DNA of 64,000 nucleotides from Corythucha ciliata (Eukaryota; Arthropoda; Insecta; Hemiptera; Tingidae), in assembly GCA_038030265.1 (NCBI GenBank), contig CM075943.1, forward strand, positions 32,488,001 to 32,552,000, given 5' to 3'. This document shows, piece after piece, positions 1 to 10,459 of this stretch (position 1 is its first letter; each line of letters starts with the position of its first letter). The position numbers and the translations under genes were made by a program. The notes under the pieces were generated by a model that was given only the letters and a program-made list of their open reading frames with translations, searched no databases and was not told where the DNA came from.

Positions 1-239
1 GCTCGAATAGCTGGAGAGGTTCTGGTAGGCCACACCATCTTTCGTCCCGGTCTCAGGACGCCTCCTTACCCTTGATTGGTCCACGGGTCCGTATTTAATT
101 CCGGACCACCCCTCAGCCTGGGCAGCTCGCACCGTCCACGCTGAGGGATCCCTCATCCGCCACCCGAGGGACGCGCCCGATAGGGGATCAAGGCCCCGTG
201 AGGAAGTCAATCCCTCACCCGGACCTAGTCCGACACGGG
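1..239. other. Unassigned GC-rich segment next to gypsy element A
   Basis: No reading frame or family is recognised here. The segment is richer in G and C than what follows and abuts the truncated 3' end of a minus-strand gypsy integrase. The last few residues of that integrase frame (below about position 245) are read from this foreign sequence, so a breakpoint lies near 240-245. It could be the end of another retroelement cut by the window edge. Confidence 0.4.
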
Positions 240-986
240 GTCTCGATGGTTATTTAAGTAGTTATTGGTCAACTGATGTTCGAAATCTAAATCTATTACA
301 GAACTATTATGCACGTGGCCGTTTATTATTTCGAATGGTGTAAAGTTAGTAGCTGAATGGATGCTGTTGTTATAGGCTACTAGAGCATAATTTACTTTTG
401 ACACTACGGAGTCGTTTTTGTATTCTTCTTGATTGTTGAGGAGTCTCATGTGTTCTACTAAAGTGGAGTGAAATCTTTCTATTGGGCCGTTAGAGTCTGG
501 GTGTTGACTACTAATAAAATGTATTTTAATTTTGTGCAGTGCCATCAATTCTTTGACCATCGTGCTGTTTAGCTCAGTGCCGTTATCGGATACTATGACA
601 TCTGGTATCCCATGATGGGAGAACAATTTGATAAGAGCTTTGACAGCTTCGATACTGGAGGATGAAGTTACGGAATAGGCTTGGGCGTATCTGGAAAATT
701 TGTCAATGATGGTTAAAAATTTTGATCCGTCTAGTGTTAGTTTATCGATGTGTAAGATTTCGAAGGGCCTTGAGGCTGTGGGTGTGACGTTGTATTTGAT
801 TTTTAGCGGTCGTCTGTCGTATTTGCAGGTTAGACAGATCTCGCATTGGTTAATGAAGTCTTGAATGGTTTTCTTCTGATTTGGCCAAAAATACATGCGC
901 TTATACCTATATACCTCTGTGGTTAGTTTTACTAACGTGATAATTTCGTATAATTTCATGAATTTCTTCTTCTTCAAGGACGTCAA
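225..986 (-). pseudogene. int: Gypsy integrase, catalytic core (element A)
   Basis: The frame shows the end of the integrase zinc finger (CEICLTC), then the DDE core: first Asp in HIDKLT, second in VSDNGTEL, Glu in SNGPIERFHS. The His half of the zinc finger is in the overlapping frame above, so a frameshift lies at about 907-930. The C-terminus is cut near 245, and the last residues (HRDPVSD) are read from adjoining DNA. The protein would insert element cDNA into chromosomes. As a truncated protein it is unlikely to be active. Confidence 0.8.
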
Positions 987-1956
987 TTAATTTTTCGGTG
1001 CACTTGGTAAGATCTATTTCTGATGTTTTGAAATTTTTGACCATTAATTGTGTGAATTTTTCATAAACGTCATCCTCAAAATATATGGAGTATTTAACTT
1101 TCGGGGTGACATATTCTTTGACAAAGCTAACTAAGTCCTTTTCAAAATCATTTACGGATAGTTCTACTAGGATTCGCGTTTTAGAGTTAAATAGCTTGAT
1201 TATTTTTGGTTTTCGGGGGTTGCCTTGAACGGTATTAATAATGATTTGATCATTCCCATGATTTACTGGGCTTTCGGAAATAGGGATGTAAGGAATAGTA
1301 TTTCCGCCTGCATTGGAATGTACTGTTGCTCCTGAGTCACTAGTTTCATCGAAATTTACTTGTAAAGATTGCCCAGCGTCATTGACTTGGTCTTCGACTG
1401 TGGGACTTGAATTACCTACCGAAGGATTCTCAATGAAAAATCCTGTTACCAGGTCATTAATTATTTCTTCTGCGTCTTCTGTTTCAGTCATATTTAGCTG
1501 TATTCTAGAAAGTGCGTCGGTGTTAGTGTTTGTTGAACCTTTTTTATAGGAAATGTCTTCCACTGTCAACGGCCTAACTGCTTTATCAGTGACTGGGTTT
1601 TTACTTGAGTTTAACATGGCACAGTAGGTTTGATAATTCTCTACGCTCTCGGGGATTTCTATATTGTTGATTTTTGTACAGGGTAATGCCCCTAATCCAT
1701 ATTTTATATTTTTTATTCGTGTTTTTACTCGCTTTAAAGGTCTAGGTTCGATTTTAAAATATTCTGGGGACTTGTCTATTTGGTAGAACAAAACAGGTAT
1801 ACTAATTTCAGGGGTGTTGAGAGTGTTCCCCAACAGATTAATATTGGCTTTCAGAAATTTGAGGTTGTCTATTCCGAGTAGCATATCAAAATGGTTGTGA
1901 AATTTGAGTAAGTAAAATTTTAAATTTAAATTTTTCTTTTGAAAAGTTCTCCACAA
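907..1956 (-). pseudogene. Protease C-terminus fused to RNase H tail and start of integrase
   Basis: The first ~40 residues include FDMLLGIDNL, the C-terminal motif of gypsy proteases. About residues 139-152 read KKGSTNTNTDALSRI, the conserved end of gypsy RNase H (normally ...ADALSR). Nothing of the RT palm or of the RNase H catalytic core lies between, so a deletion of roughly 1.3 kb joined these parts near 1545. After a long acidic and Asn-rich linker, the frame ends in the first half of the integrase zinc finger (two His, YH...NHRGI). The Cys half lies in another frame (225-986). Confidence 0.7.
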
Positions 1957-2162
1957 GGTACTGAGGTACTAGATTTTTCTAGGGACGTGCCATGAGCGGT
2001 CGTTACTTGGAACGGGTCTGTTTTAATTTTTGCTGGGAAAAACTGTTGAGCGATGGTTGGATTTATAAAGGATTTGGTGCTGCCAGTATCGATCAAAACT
2101 CGTAAATTCAGTTTGGGCATTATGAGGTAGGGCAGCCCATTTAGTCCTTGTCCCAAGTTCAT
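1926..2162 (-). pseudogene. pro: Retropepsin N-terminal part (element A)
   Basis: The frame begins with an ATG that shares its A with the gag TGA (TGATG). It contains the retroviral-type aspartic protease active-site motif LIDTGSTKSFI at about residues 25-35, then the usual flap region. The protease continues in another frame downstream (see 907-1956), so a frameshift lies within 1926-1956. The role would be maturation of the gag-pol polyprotein. The copy is too damaged to work. Confidence 0.75.
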
Positions 2163-2671
2163 CAAGTGGAAGGCGGGGAATGATTTGGGCCTATCTCTAA
2201 AAAAGGACTCATTTCTTGTTCAACGGAAGAATTTACGTTTTCTATATTTTCTGATAGGGAGAAGTAATGATTTGTCATTGAATGCTCTACTGCAGGATAA
2301 GGAACATTGTTTTCATTTTCTACCTCTTGTAATTCAATATTACGGGAGTGGAAATGAGGAGTCGTGTTCGCAGTAGAGACACTCATAGGCGTTGGTTGAT
2401 GATGAGGCTGGGAACGTTGGTACTGGGACTGAAAAGGTTGTTGACGCGGTCTATTGTAAAAAGAAAATTCTTGTTTCGGGGTGTTTGACATTACAGGCAT
2501 TTCACTTTGTTTGAAATTTTGATTTGAAAATTTTTGCTTTAAATGCGTAACACTTTGCGAATTGTTTGGTTTTGAACTTTGGGTCATTTTTAAATCTGGT
2601 TTAAAATAATTTCTATTGCTGAAATATTGAAAATCGTTTGTTAATAAATTTCTAGCTTCGGTTAAGGTACT
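2162..2671 (-). pseudogene. gag: gag C-terminal part (element A)
   Basis: An open frame runs from about 2671 down to the stop at 2162. The first in-frame ATG is at 2587, but the frame is open upstream of it and contains an EARNLL motif followed by residues rich in Asn, Tyr and Phe, as in the C-terminal domain of gypsy gag proteins. So 2587 is not the true start; gag is 5'-truncated. The rest is rich in Gln, Ser, Asn and Pro and has no CCHC zinc knuckle. Its TGA (2164-2162) overlaps by one base the ATG (2162-2160) of the protease frame. Confidence 0.65.
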
Positions 2672-3120
2672 AGATCAATGATTTTAACATACGTAACTTA
2701 CATATACAGGGCGTAACGGAAAAGCCTGGCATAAATGAAAAGGGTAATTCTTAGTCACATTTGGAGTCAAAATGACCCTATGCACCATGGTCCGATTACT
2801 TATAGTTTTCGAGATAATCGGGGTTTTCCTAATTTTTAATGCAACCACGGTTTTCCTTGGTAAATCGTCTGAATGTGATAAAAAAAATGGTCTCATTGAA
2901 ATTTAAAAGAAGCCATTGGAAATAGCAATAAATTCTCTGTAGGATTGGATATTTTCATCTCTAAATCGGTCGATATTTGAGTGCTTAAATTGCTACTAAA
3001 CAGCCAACTTCTTAGATTTCCAGAAAACTCCTAGTCTGCTGTCCTAGTAGCTGTCAATTCCTTTATGGCCGTCGTAGAAAGTGTAAAAAATTATTACAAA
3101 CTTCTACTCAGCATTCGAAT
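2672..3120. other. Non-coding stretch with a possible repeat relic
   Basis: No gene is seen. Around 2700-2890 the sequence begins ACATATACAGGGCG and continues with phrases such as GTTTTCGAGATAATCGG. This resembles the 'tacagggtg...' repeats common in insect genomes, but I cannot assign a family. Confidence 0.3.
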
Positions 3121-3735
3121 GGCCTGTAATTAGCGCTTTTTGCTAATTGGCTGCAAAGTTGCCCCCGAAAGCCTCTGCTTGCCATTTTCTCAATTTTCTG
3201 TGAATTAGCGAATTTTCTCAATTTAACCCCAAATTAGCCATTTATCCTGTTTATAACCACACATTAGCGTTTTTCCTCATTTTAGCCGCTAAAATTATAG
3301 ATTTTTATACATTTCAGCCACGAATTACCGTTTTCCCCCAATTTTCGACGCGAACTTCTTAAAGCTTTTTTCTGATTTTGGCTGAGGAATAGCGATTTTT
3401 TCACTTTCTGGCACAAAGCTACCTTTAGAAGCCGCAAATTTGACGTTTTGTCCATTTAAATCGCAAATTAGCGTTTTTCCTCACTTCAGCGCTTCTCAAT
3501 TTTATCGGTGAATTAGCCACGGATTAGCGATTTTTCGCCATTTTAGCGGTGAATTAGCGTTTTTTTTTTGTGTTTTTGCGGTTATTTCGTATTTTTCTGG
3601 ATTTTAACCGCTAAATGAGTCATTTTTCTCAATTTCATTCATGAATTAGCGCTTTTTCTGTACTTTATCCGCCGAAGCTTTAAGGAAACTTGAACAGCGA
3701 AGTAGCGCTTTTTCTCACTTCTGTCCGTGAATTAG
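3121..3735 (-). repeat. Degenerate ~30-bp repeat array, inverted orientation
   Basis: About 20 imperfect tandem units of 28-32 bp. Read on the minus strand, the unit is GCTAATTCGCGG followed by CTAAAATTGAG and a run of A. Units drift by substitutions and small indels, and no unit is an exact copy of its neighbour. It is not coding. The same unit occurs in the opposite orientation at 4130-5120. Confidence 0.8.
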
Positions 3736-3867
3736 TAGCGTACCGAAACAGTGGTGAGGGGGCCGGATCGCCCCGGGCTCCCTATGTAGGCCTAAAAACA
3801 TGAATATTAAGGATCTAAGTTCATGTTTGTACGTATGTGAAAACGGTTTTTTTGGCATGTATGTATT

Positions 3868-4056
3868 TGGACAGCGATATTTTGGCTCCTTTCGACGGTT
3901 TTCAATCCATCCGACCCAGGATGGAGTGCTTGCAGGTAATCAGCAAAGAGTGTACAGCTGAATAACGATTTAGCCCACAAAAGCGCTATTCTGAAGGCTC
4001 AAATTGAGAGATAACGCGGCCTTCAACGGACTTCGCGGCTAAATAATAGAGAGAAT
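3868..4056 (+). repeat. Array head segment, copy 1
   Basis: About 185 bp, starting TTGGACAGCGATATTTTGGC and ending just before a plus-oriented ~30-bp array. A diverged copy lies at 8921-9107, also directly upstream of a plus-oriented array. Shared words include CTCCTTTCGACG, GTAATCAGCAA/GTGATCAGCAA, AAGCGCTATT and GAAGGCTCAA. It is probably the unique part of a dispersed element whose tail is the repeat array. Confidence 0.65.
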
Positions 4057-4129
4057 ACGCTGCTCCCCGTCTTTTTTTTTTTTTTTTTGGACCAAAACTG
4101 TTCAAAAGCCTTCATTCGCGGTACCTCGA

Positions 4130-5120
4130 TGAAACATCCATACCGAAATTAAGAAAAAATCCCTGATTCGCGGTGTATAGATGCCACTTTATGCCTAAAA
4201 TGAAGAAAAAACGCTAATTTGCTGTTGGTGAAATTGAAACGTGGCCCAGTTGTTGCTTTCCTGCAAGCGCTAAAAGGCAAGAAAATCCGCTGAGGCTATA
4301 CGATAGGAAAAAAAACGCTAATTCGGGGCTAAAATTGAGAAAAATGACAAATTCGCAACTGAAATTGCAAAAAATAGCCCATTCGCGGACAAAAAAGTGA
4401 AAAGCCACTAATTCGTACCTAATTTTCGAAAAATGCTAATTCACGACTGAAATTGAGAAGAATTGCTAATTAGCTGCTCAAATTGGGACATACGCTAATT
4501 CAAGGCAAAAATTGAGGAAATTAGCTAAATCGCTTATTAGATTGACAAAAAGCGCTACTTAGCGGCTAAACATGGAACTATTATTTATTTCTTTAGATTA
4601 ATTGAAAAGAATAGTTGATTAATTCGCAGAAAAAACGTTCATTCGCGGATTCAAACGAAAAATGAAAATGAAAATCGGCTAATTCACTGCTATATTAGAG
4701 AAAACGCCAATTCACGACTAAAATTTAGTAATTCAACAGAAGACAATAATCTGTTGCTTCTGAAAGGCAACTTCGGGCCTAAACCATAAAAAAAGCGCTA
4801 GTCCATAGCTAAAAGTTGAAAAAAAATTGTAAATGCGGGGCAAAAATAGTTCGTACACCGCTAATTTGCGGCCAATATTGAGAAAAATCACTAATTAATT
4901 AGCGTGGCTGAGATTAACGAAAAACGCTATAGTTGCAGCTCAAAGTGCTAATTCACTGGTGAAAAGGTAAAAAATGGCTAATTTGCTGCAAAAATCGAGG
5001 AAAACTTCAATTCATGGCAAAAATTGAGAAAAATCACCTATTTGCGGACAAAGTGTAGAGGAAAAGCCCTGTAATTCGCGGCTAAAATGGAAAAAAAAGC
5101 TTCAATTTTCGGCTAGTTTA
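4130..5120 (+). repeat. Degenerate ~30-bp repeat array, plus orientation
   Basis: Roughly 30 imperfect units of 29-31 bp with the GCTAATTCGCGG core and AAAATTGAGAAAAA tail. Between 4435 and 4560 successive units measure 30, 29, 30 and 30 bp. No open frame makes sense across it. It is followed at 5235-5270 by a G/C-rich stretch that on the minus strand starts CAGTGCCGGCTTTAAGG, which looks like a hAT-type transposon end. Confidence 0.8.
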
Positions 5121-5581
5121 GTTTTGAAATATTCATAAATCAAATGCGCTTCTTAGATAATTTTTTCTCGTCCACCTTCCCTCCCCCTTCTCATTTTGCT
5201 AGACGCACCCCTAAGGACACGGCGCCCCTGGGCTGTTGCCTACTCGCCCCCGTTCCCCTTAAAGCCGGCACTGGTTGATCTCAAACCAATTCGAAGAGAA
5301 AAAACTACACACAAAGATCACAATCTGCTTTGCTGAGCTGAATATAACGAGGTAGAATGCCCAAGTCCTAACGCCCAGTTCCCTGAAGATTGCAACGAGA
5401 CCATAAAATCGGTATCCGCGCAGATATAAGACAGCAAAGTAGGGGGAAAATGTATGCAGCGTGAGGGCTGAGGCACGAACTGCTGCAGCAAGCTTTTAGA
5501 GTACGTGTATTCTGGGTGTACTCAATGAGTGAATTTTGAACCAACTGCTAATAAGCTATACGCTATAAAACAGCCTAGGTT
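5121..5581. other. Unassigned non-coding stretch
   Basis: No gene is seen. It contains the CAGTGCC-type end at 5235-5270 (minus strand) and otherwise unremarkable sequence. Confidence 0.4.
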
Positions 5582-5660
5582 TTCTTAAAACCGGGACACC
5601 CTTCAACCCATGACTCAAGGTACAAGGCTCATGGGTTGAAGGGTGTAGCGGTTTTAAGAA
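5582..5660. repeat. Long hairpin, 32-bp arms with 15-nt loop
   Basis: Positions 5582-5613 are the reverse complement of 5629-5660 with 30 of 32 bases paired; the loop is 5614-5628. The stem begins TTCTTAAAACCG and ends CTTCAACCCATGA. No coding potential and no obvious terminator or RNA-gene context. Confidence 0.85.
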
Positions 5661-6309
5661 CTTGATAGGTTTTTCTCATTTGTCTCATTGTACCTATGCT
5701 ATAATAGGCCAGTTCCGGGATTCTGTAGGCTTACCTTAAGGACCATTACCGAGAAAAAATTAATATGTAGTTACCAGTTTTTTCAGAAGGACTGGGATCC
5801 GTCAAAGAGTTGGTGCAGGGCATCGGCCTCGGCCCTTCGGGCTCAGCCCGATCGCCCACCCCCTGTATCCGCCCCTGGCTAAAATCTAGAAATAGCCATA
5901 ATTTAAGGTATTCCTTGTTCGTTCAGAGGTTGGTCCTTGGGGGGCCATTTTTGGGGGTACGCGACAAAAATTTCAGAAAGAACTCTTCTAAATTCATCGC
6001 TACCAGTTAAGAAAATCGCTAATTGGCGGCTAAAATGATGAAAAAGCGCTAATGAAATGAAGAAAAAACGTTGATTCGTGGCTAAGATTGAGACAACCTG
6101 CTCATTAGGAAGAGATTGGAAAACGCTATACCTAATTCACGGTTTCCGGACGAGGCAATCTCAATTATTTGGCTAAACGCTATTTTAGCAGTGAACTGGC
6201 GTTTTTTTTTTTTTGTTTTGTTTTTTTTTTATTTTAGCCGCAAATTAGTTCATGTACTCAGTTCAGACCCATTTCGAACTTCATTCTTAAAAGATTTAAA
6301 CTACTGTGT
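5661..6309. other. Non-coding, short repeat scraps and a possible hAT-type end
   Basis: On the minus strand CAGGGGCGGATACAGGGGG begins at about 5876, like the termini of many hAT-type non-autonomous elements; no partner end was found. Scraps of the ~30-bp repeat occur at 6010-6090 (plus) and 6170-6250 (minus). No gene is seen. Confidence 0.4.
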
Positions 6310-7310
6310 TATGTATCCATAGTGACGAGAGTCACGCTTCTTTTGTTTTTGATCCTAAGGTGCAGCCAAGTCAACGAGTTTTCGTCAGTTAAACCAAGGA
6401 CAAATTCCAGTGCATCGATTTCCTCCCGGTCACAGTAACATTTCGTCAGCGGACGAAATTGTTGAACCTTTATGTGACAGACGCCGATCGTGACTCCATC
6501 TTCGGCCGTGAGTGGATCGTTCACTTCGCGGACCTACTTTCTTTCGGTGAATTCTTCCACGCTATTGCTGAACGTCAAATCCCTCGTAACGATTTCAACA
6601 AAAATTCGGCTCTCACTTCAGCGACACAGCTAGCAAGCTTGTAGGACCACCTGTTGACATTTCTCTACGTCCAGGTTCCAAGCCGGTCTACGCTCGTGCA
6701 AGACCGATTCCACATGCTCTTAAAGAAGCCTATGCCGCTGAAATTGATAAGAAAATTGCATTGGGTCATTACGTTCAAGTTACATCATCCGAATGGGCGT
6801 CACTGACTCACGTTGTAATCAAAGATGGAAAAATGCGTATAACAGGTGACTACAAATCGACTTTGAATCCTCAGCTTATCGTCGATGATCACCCTATCCC
6901 TCGAGTGGAAGATATTTTCAATCAGCTCCGAGGAGCAACAGTATTTTCCCGACTAGACGTCACTGATGCATTCATGAATTTGACTTGTTCGGACAATTTC
7001 TGTCAGGCCATGACGCTTAATACACCAACGCGTGGTTTGGTTCGTCCCACTAGAGCCCAGTACGGAGTTACTAGTGTTCCAGCTCAATGGCAAAGGAGTC
7101 TTTAAAAAATCCTCGAAGGAATCGATAATGCTAAAAATTTCTTTGACGACATTTTGGTATTTGCGAACTCTGACCAAGCAATGATTCAAATTTTGACCAA
7201 AACTTTCGAACGACTGGCAAATTCAGGCTTGAAACTTCGCCGTAAGAAATGCGCGTTTCTCCTTGATAGTGTCGGTTTTTCTGGGTCACAGAATCGATGG
7301 TTTAGGCCTA
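6310..7310 (+). pseudogene. pol: Gypsy pol relic (protease end and RT), element B
   Basis: Pieces in different frames give a protease C-terminal motif (IFGREWI, about 6500), the linker before RT (GPPVDI...KPVYARARPIP, about 6650-6715) and an RT N-terminal half (SEWASLTHVVIKDGKMRI...SRLDVTDAF, 6761-7105). A further frame carries the active-site region FFDDILVFA near 7140-7165 and LRRKKCAFL near 7240. Several frameshifts and a stop at 7105 separate them. No gag, RNase H, integrase or LTR is present. The RT type fits Ty3/gypsy, perhaps Mag-related. Confidence 0.8.
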
Positions 7311-8920
7311 CATAAATCAAATGTGTTTTTGATAAAAAAGAAAATTATTCTGTTCTGTGTGTTCCAAGTTTGAGTTGAAAATATAATTATTTCTAAAGAT
7401 CCGTTTCCTGGAATGTCTCTAAATACAACAACTGTATACTTAATTCATGTTAAATTTGTTAAGTTTCATGTAACACAAACGTGCAGCATGCAATACTAAC
7501 TGTTAGTCGTATGGTTTCACTCGACAAGATAGAAAAAAGTAGCAAACTAAGGGAGGCTCTCTTTGCAAATGATAAAACGACAAGAAACATACATAAATCA
7601 TCTAGCAAAGGCCTTCTATAAGAAACCTAAGGGGAAGAGGAAAACATTGATAATACATTCATTGATACACAAATCCTTGCCCTTCGGCGACAGCTCGCAC
7701 TCTCCACGGTGTTTTCTTTCACTCCCATAATTCTGATAGCTAACTAAAAATTATTTTTTTGAAGAAAAAAAAAAACGCAATCACAGCTACGGATTTTTCG
7801 GTTTGAAAAAGTTGACTCTGTCCAGCTCGATATGTGGGGGGGGGAGGGCTTGCGGACATAAAAACTCTAGCGCATTAGAGAGAGACGTTGAAGGTGATAA
7901 AATTCGTTTTTATGGTTTGCCCAAAAGCAGACATGAGGGGAAGGAATATAGGCGAAGGATAAAGGCGAATATCAGACGTTATAGGCGAAAGTGAAAATGG
8001 GCGAATGCTCTTGATATCAAATAAAAATATTCAAACTGGATCTATTACGCATAAAGTTGGTTGAATGAATCTTTGGAACGGCCTGTCGAGCTATGTTCAA
8101 CTTGATGAGATATGTATCTTTGTTGTGACATTCATCGTTTGTGACCCTGCGTGCCTCGAAAGTTAAAAACTAACACTATTTTTTAAAAGCCACTTCTGTT
8201 CCTGTAATTTTTCAAAATAATTGAGAAATTTTCGAGTTTTGTGACTTGAAAAAAAAGTTATACGCTGACGCTTTTGTCATTTTAGAAATCGTTTCCACAG
8301 AAAGAGATTAATACTTTCAAAAATGTCACGGATTCTACTTTTTTCCCCCAACCAAACGACTTTTGTCTGATTCCATTAAATGTCACATTGAAATTGGTAC
8401 CTGTATAATAGTTCGAAGAGGCGACAGAGCAGAAATATCGAGTTTTATTTAACATCATTATGAAAGTTTATTTCCACCAGGAATATTCACCTTCAACCTA
8501 TTGGTTTCCTACAAAACAAGTCATAAAAATGGCCGACATTCGTGCGAGGGCAAACTGTTAGTAATTTTGCTCATTTTCTTTTATGGCATAGTCTTAACTG
8601 TCAAAACAAGAACATTTTCATCCAGAAAATGAAACGTAATTAACGTCTCGTCAACATTTCATACGCACACAAAACATAAACGGTACAAGCAAGTGGCCTC
8701 AGCAAGGATTCAGAAACTTACTGACAGTTCTGATACACAACACATCAACACAATGGAAACAAATACAATATAAATACAATTTAGGATCTAAACAATATTC
8801 AGTAGCTGATTCAGGCTAAAATGTTTGGAGAGCCTTACCCAGGGGCCCAAAAAAACTTGAAGATGGAAAATTGAGGATTTTACGTTCTATGTCCCCGGAC
8901 GTCAAAGAAGTTGTATACGA
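7311..8920. other. Unassigned non-coding stretch
   Basis: About 1.6 kb of A/T-rich sequence without a recognisable gene. The longest open frame (7803-7994) has no similarity I recognise and looks like chance. Confidence 0.5.
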
Positions 8921-9107
8921 TTGGACAGCGATTTTGCTCCTTTCGACGATTTTCAGCCTATCTAACCAGAAGAATAGCTGAATAGAATGTTACAGGTGAT
9001 CAGCAACAAGTGTGGCTGTATATTCGACACAACCCGAAGCGCTATTTTGAAGGCTCAATTTGAGAAAATTCTTGCCTTTTGAAGTAACTTGGCGGTTGAA
9101 CTAGAGC
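8921..9107 (+). repeat. Array head segment, copy 2
   Basis: A diverged copy of 3868-4056 in the same orientation, again immediately followed by a plus-oriented ~30-bp array. Word order is conserved (TTGGACAGCGATTTTGCTCC, then GATCAGCAA, then GAAGCGCTATT, then GAAGGCTCAA). Confidence 0.65.
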
Positions 9108-9720
9108 AAAAATGTTGATTCCCATTTTCTTCAGGTCGACTTAAACAGTGAAAATCGAGAAAGTGCGCTAATATGCTGTTATTGGGGCAAAAAGTTTGAA
9201 AAATCGCTAATATTCGTGGCTACCCCACGAATAAGCGCTCATTTTCCCGATGGCAACGTCCGTCCAAACCAAACTTGAGAAAAAATCGCAGATTCACGGT
9301 GAATAAATTGAGAAAAAACGCTAATGTGCTGTTCTTTGGCCTAGCCAACTCAAACGAATAAAATTGAGAAAAAAGCGCTATATTCAATATGCTAAATAAA
9401 TCTGCAAATAATCGCGGTTAAAATTTAAAAATAAAAAATAAGCCAAAACACTAATTCCAGGCTGAAATTGAGAAAAATGGAACATTCGCCACTGAAATTT
9501 AAAAAACACGCTAATTCTCGGATGAAATTGAGAAAATCGCTAATTAGCGGCTAAAGCCGGATACACACATGCGCGGTACTTGCCAAGTAACGAGCAACAC
9601 ATTTTTGAAATTCTCAGACAGAAATTTATTGAATATTTTGAAGGTTACTTGGCAAGTGCCGCATGTGTGGATCCGGCTTAAGATTAGGACAATTCGCGGC
9701 CGAAATTGAAAAAAAATCCG
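9108..9720 (+). repeat. Degenerate ~30-bp repeat array, plus orientation, split by a MITE
   Basis: Imperfect ~30-bp units with the GCTAATTC...GCGGCTAAAATTGAG pattern. The array includes a distinctive unit CGCTAATGTGCTGTT also found in the arrays at 4130 and 24660. MITE-1 (9555-9678) is inserted in a unit, so the array is older than the MITE. Confidence 0.75.
9552..9681. mobile_element. MITE-1, 124 bp with TAA target duplication
   Basis: The element (9555-9678) has ~38-bp imperfect terminal inverted repeats, AGCCGGATACACACATG at the left and CATGTGTGGATCCGGCT at the right, continuing into GGTACTTGCCAAGTAAC. It is flanked by TAA on both sides (9552-9554 and 9679-9681). A TWA duplication is the hallmark of PIF/Harbinger elements. 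There is no coding capacity. Confidence 0.85.
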
Positions 9721-9808
9721 ACGAGAAGTTTACGATTTTTCACATGTTGTTTTCTTTGTAAAAATATGAATCAATAAAAAAGTTAATGTTCAACCACCAA
9801 ACATAAAA
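9721..9808 (+). repeat. 5' terminal direct repeat of element C (LTR part)
   Basis: This 88-bp sequence starts ACGAGAAGTTTACG and ends CCACCAAACATAAAA; its copy at 13570-13657 looks near-identical. It is very short for a gypsy LTR. The 3' copy is preceded by a purine-rich AGAAGGGGAGATA and TGTACTTC, so the full LTR may start near 13554 and the 5' copy may have lost its first bases. Just after it, CTGACGACGAGGATGCC (9809-9825) could be a mutated tRNA primer-binding site. Confidence 0.7.
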
Positions 9809-9820
9809 CTGACGACGAGG

Positions 9821-10459
9821 ATGCCAACGACAAGGGCAAGACGTCAAGGCGAGCCTTCTTTTTCAGAGAGCGAAAGCCGACATTCGGGTGCACACCAGGC
9901 GATCAATTCTCGCATTGTAACTTGTGAATCCTTCGACCCGAACAATGGAGACTTTGAAGTATGGTTTATCAAATTCAATTCCGCACTAGCATTAAACGTT
10001 GAGCTAGAGGAAAACACAAATAGAAATCTTCTGGTAAACAGCCTAAGTATACCCGTTCTGAAGATTTTAGTAAATCTTTGTAAACCCAAAACCCTCGACG
10101 AATTCAGATATGACGAGTTATGCCAGCTTTTAATATCGTATTATAAACCTACCACTCTAAAAGTAGCGGAAAGAGTCAAATTTTTCTGTCTTAAGCAAAA
10201 TGGGGCAAGTCTAGTTAGTTTTGCAGACGAATTAAAAACTAAAGTAACTGACTGCGAATTTCCAGCTGATTTTTTTCAAGACGCCATCATTACAGCTTTT
10301 ATTATGGGTATTTCTGACGATAAAATTCGATTACAGTTACTGGACCGTGACTACACCGATTTCGCTTCCTTACTTTCCCAGGCTAAAACCCTTGAAACCA
10401 TATCTTTTACTAATCACCAAGACAGTACTATTTCACTCACAAATCCGACAAAGAAATAA
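9821..10459 (+). pseudogene. gag: gag capsid (element C)
   Basis: A 212-codon frame beginning with ATG 12 bp after the terminal repeat. Residues 30-190 match the gypsy capsid pattern: FEVWFIKFNSAL, then ...YYKPTTLKVAERVKFFCLKQNGASLVSFADELK and DAIITAFIMGISDDKIRLQLL. It is stopped by TAA (10457-10459) immediately before the nucleocapsid zinc knuckles, which continue in the same frame. The stop is therefore probably a nonsense mutation in a former gag-pol frame. Confidence 0.85.

Larger units (their letters stand above)
240..2671 (-). mobile_element. Ty3/gypsy element A, truncated at both ends, RT deleted
   Basis: Read on the minus strand, this element gives the C-terminal part of gag, an aspartic protease (DTGS), a short RNase H C-terminal tail, a linker and an integrase with zinc finger and DDE core. 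The RT and nearly all of RNase H, about 450 residues in this family, are missing. There is no LTR at either end: gag is cut near 2671 and integrase near 245. Several frameshifts are present. The order gag-pro-(RT-RH)-IN and the integrase sequence type support Ty3/gypsy (Metaviridae). No envelope gene is seen. This is a dead, internally deleted copy. Confidence 0.85.

Noticed and set aside
225..2671. Gypsy A as an intact endogenous retrovirus with envelope
   Set aside because: No envelope frame, no LTRs, RT deleted and both ends truncated.
3121..5120. CRISPR-like array (regular ~30-bp repeats)
   Set aside because: Units are directly adjacent, without spacers, are degenerate, and flip orientation; the setting is animal DNA full of retroelements and there are no cas genes.
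10457..10459. In-frame TAA between gag and NC of gypsy C as programmed readthrough
   Set aside because: The context is TAA ACT, not a known leaky signal, and the same frame has a second stop (TGA 11552) inside RT, so plain nonsense mutation is more likely.
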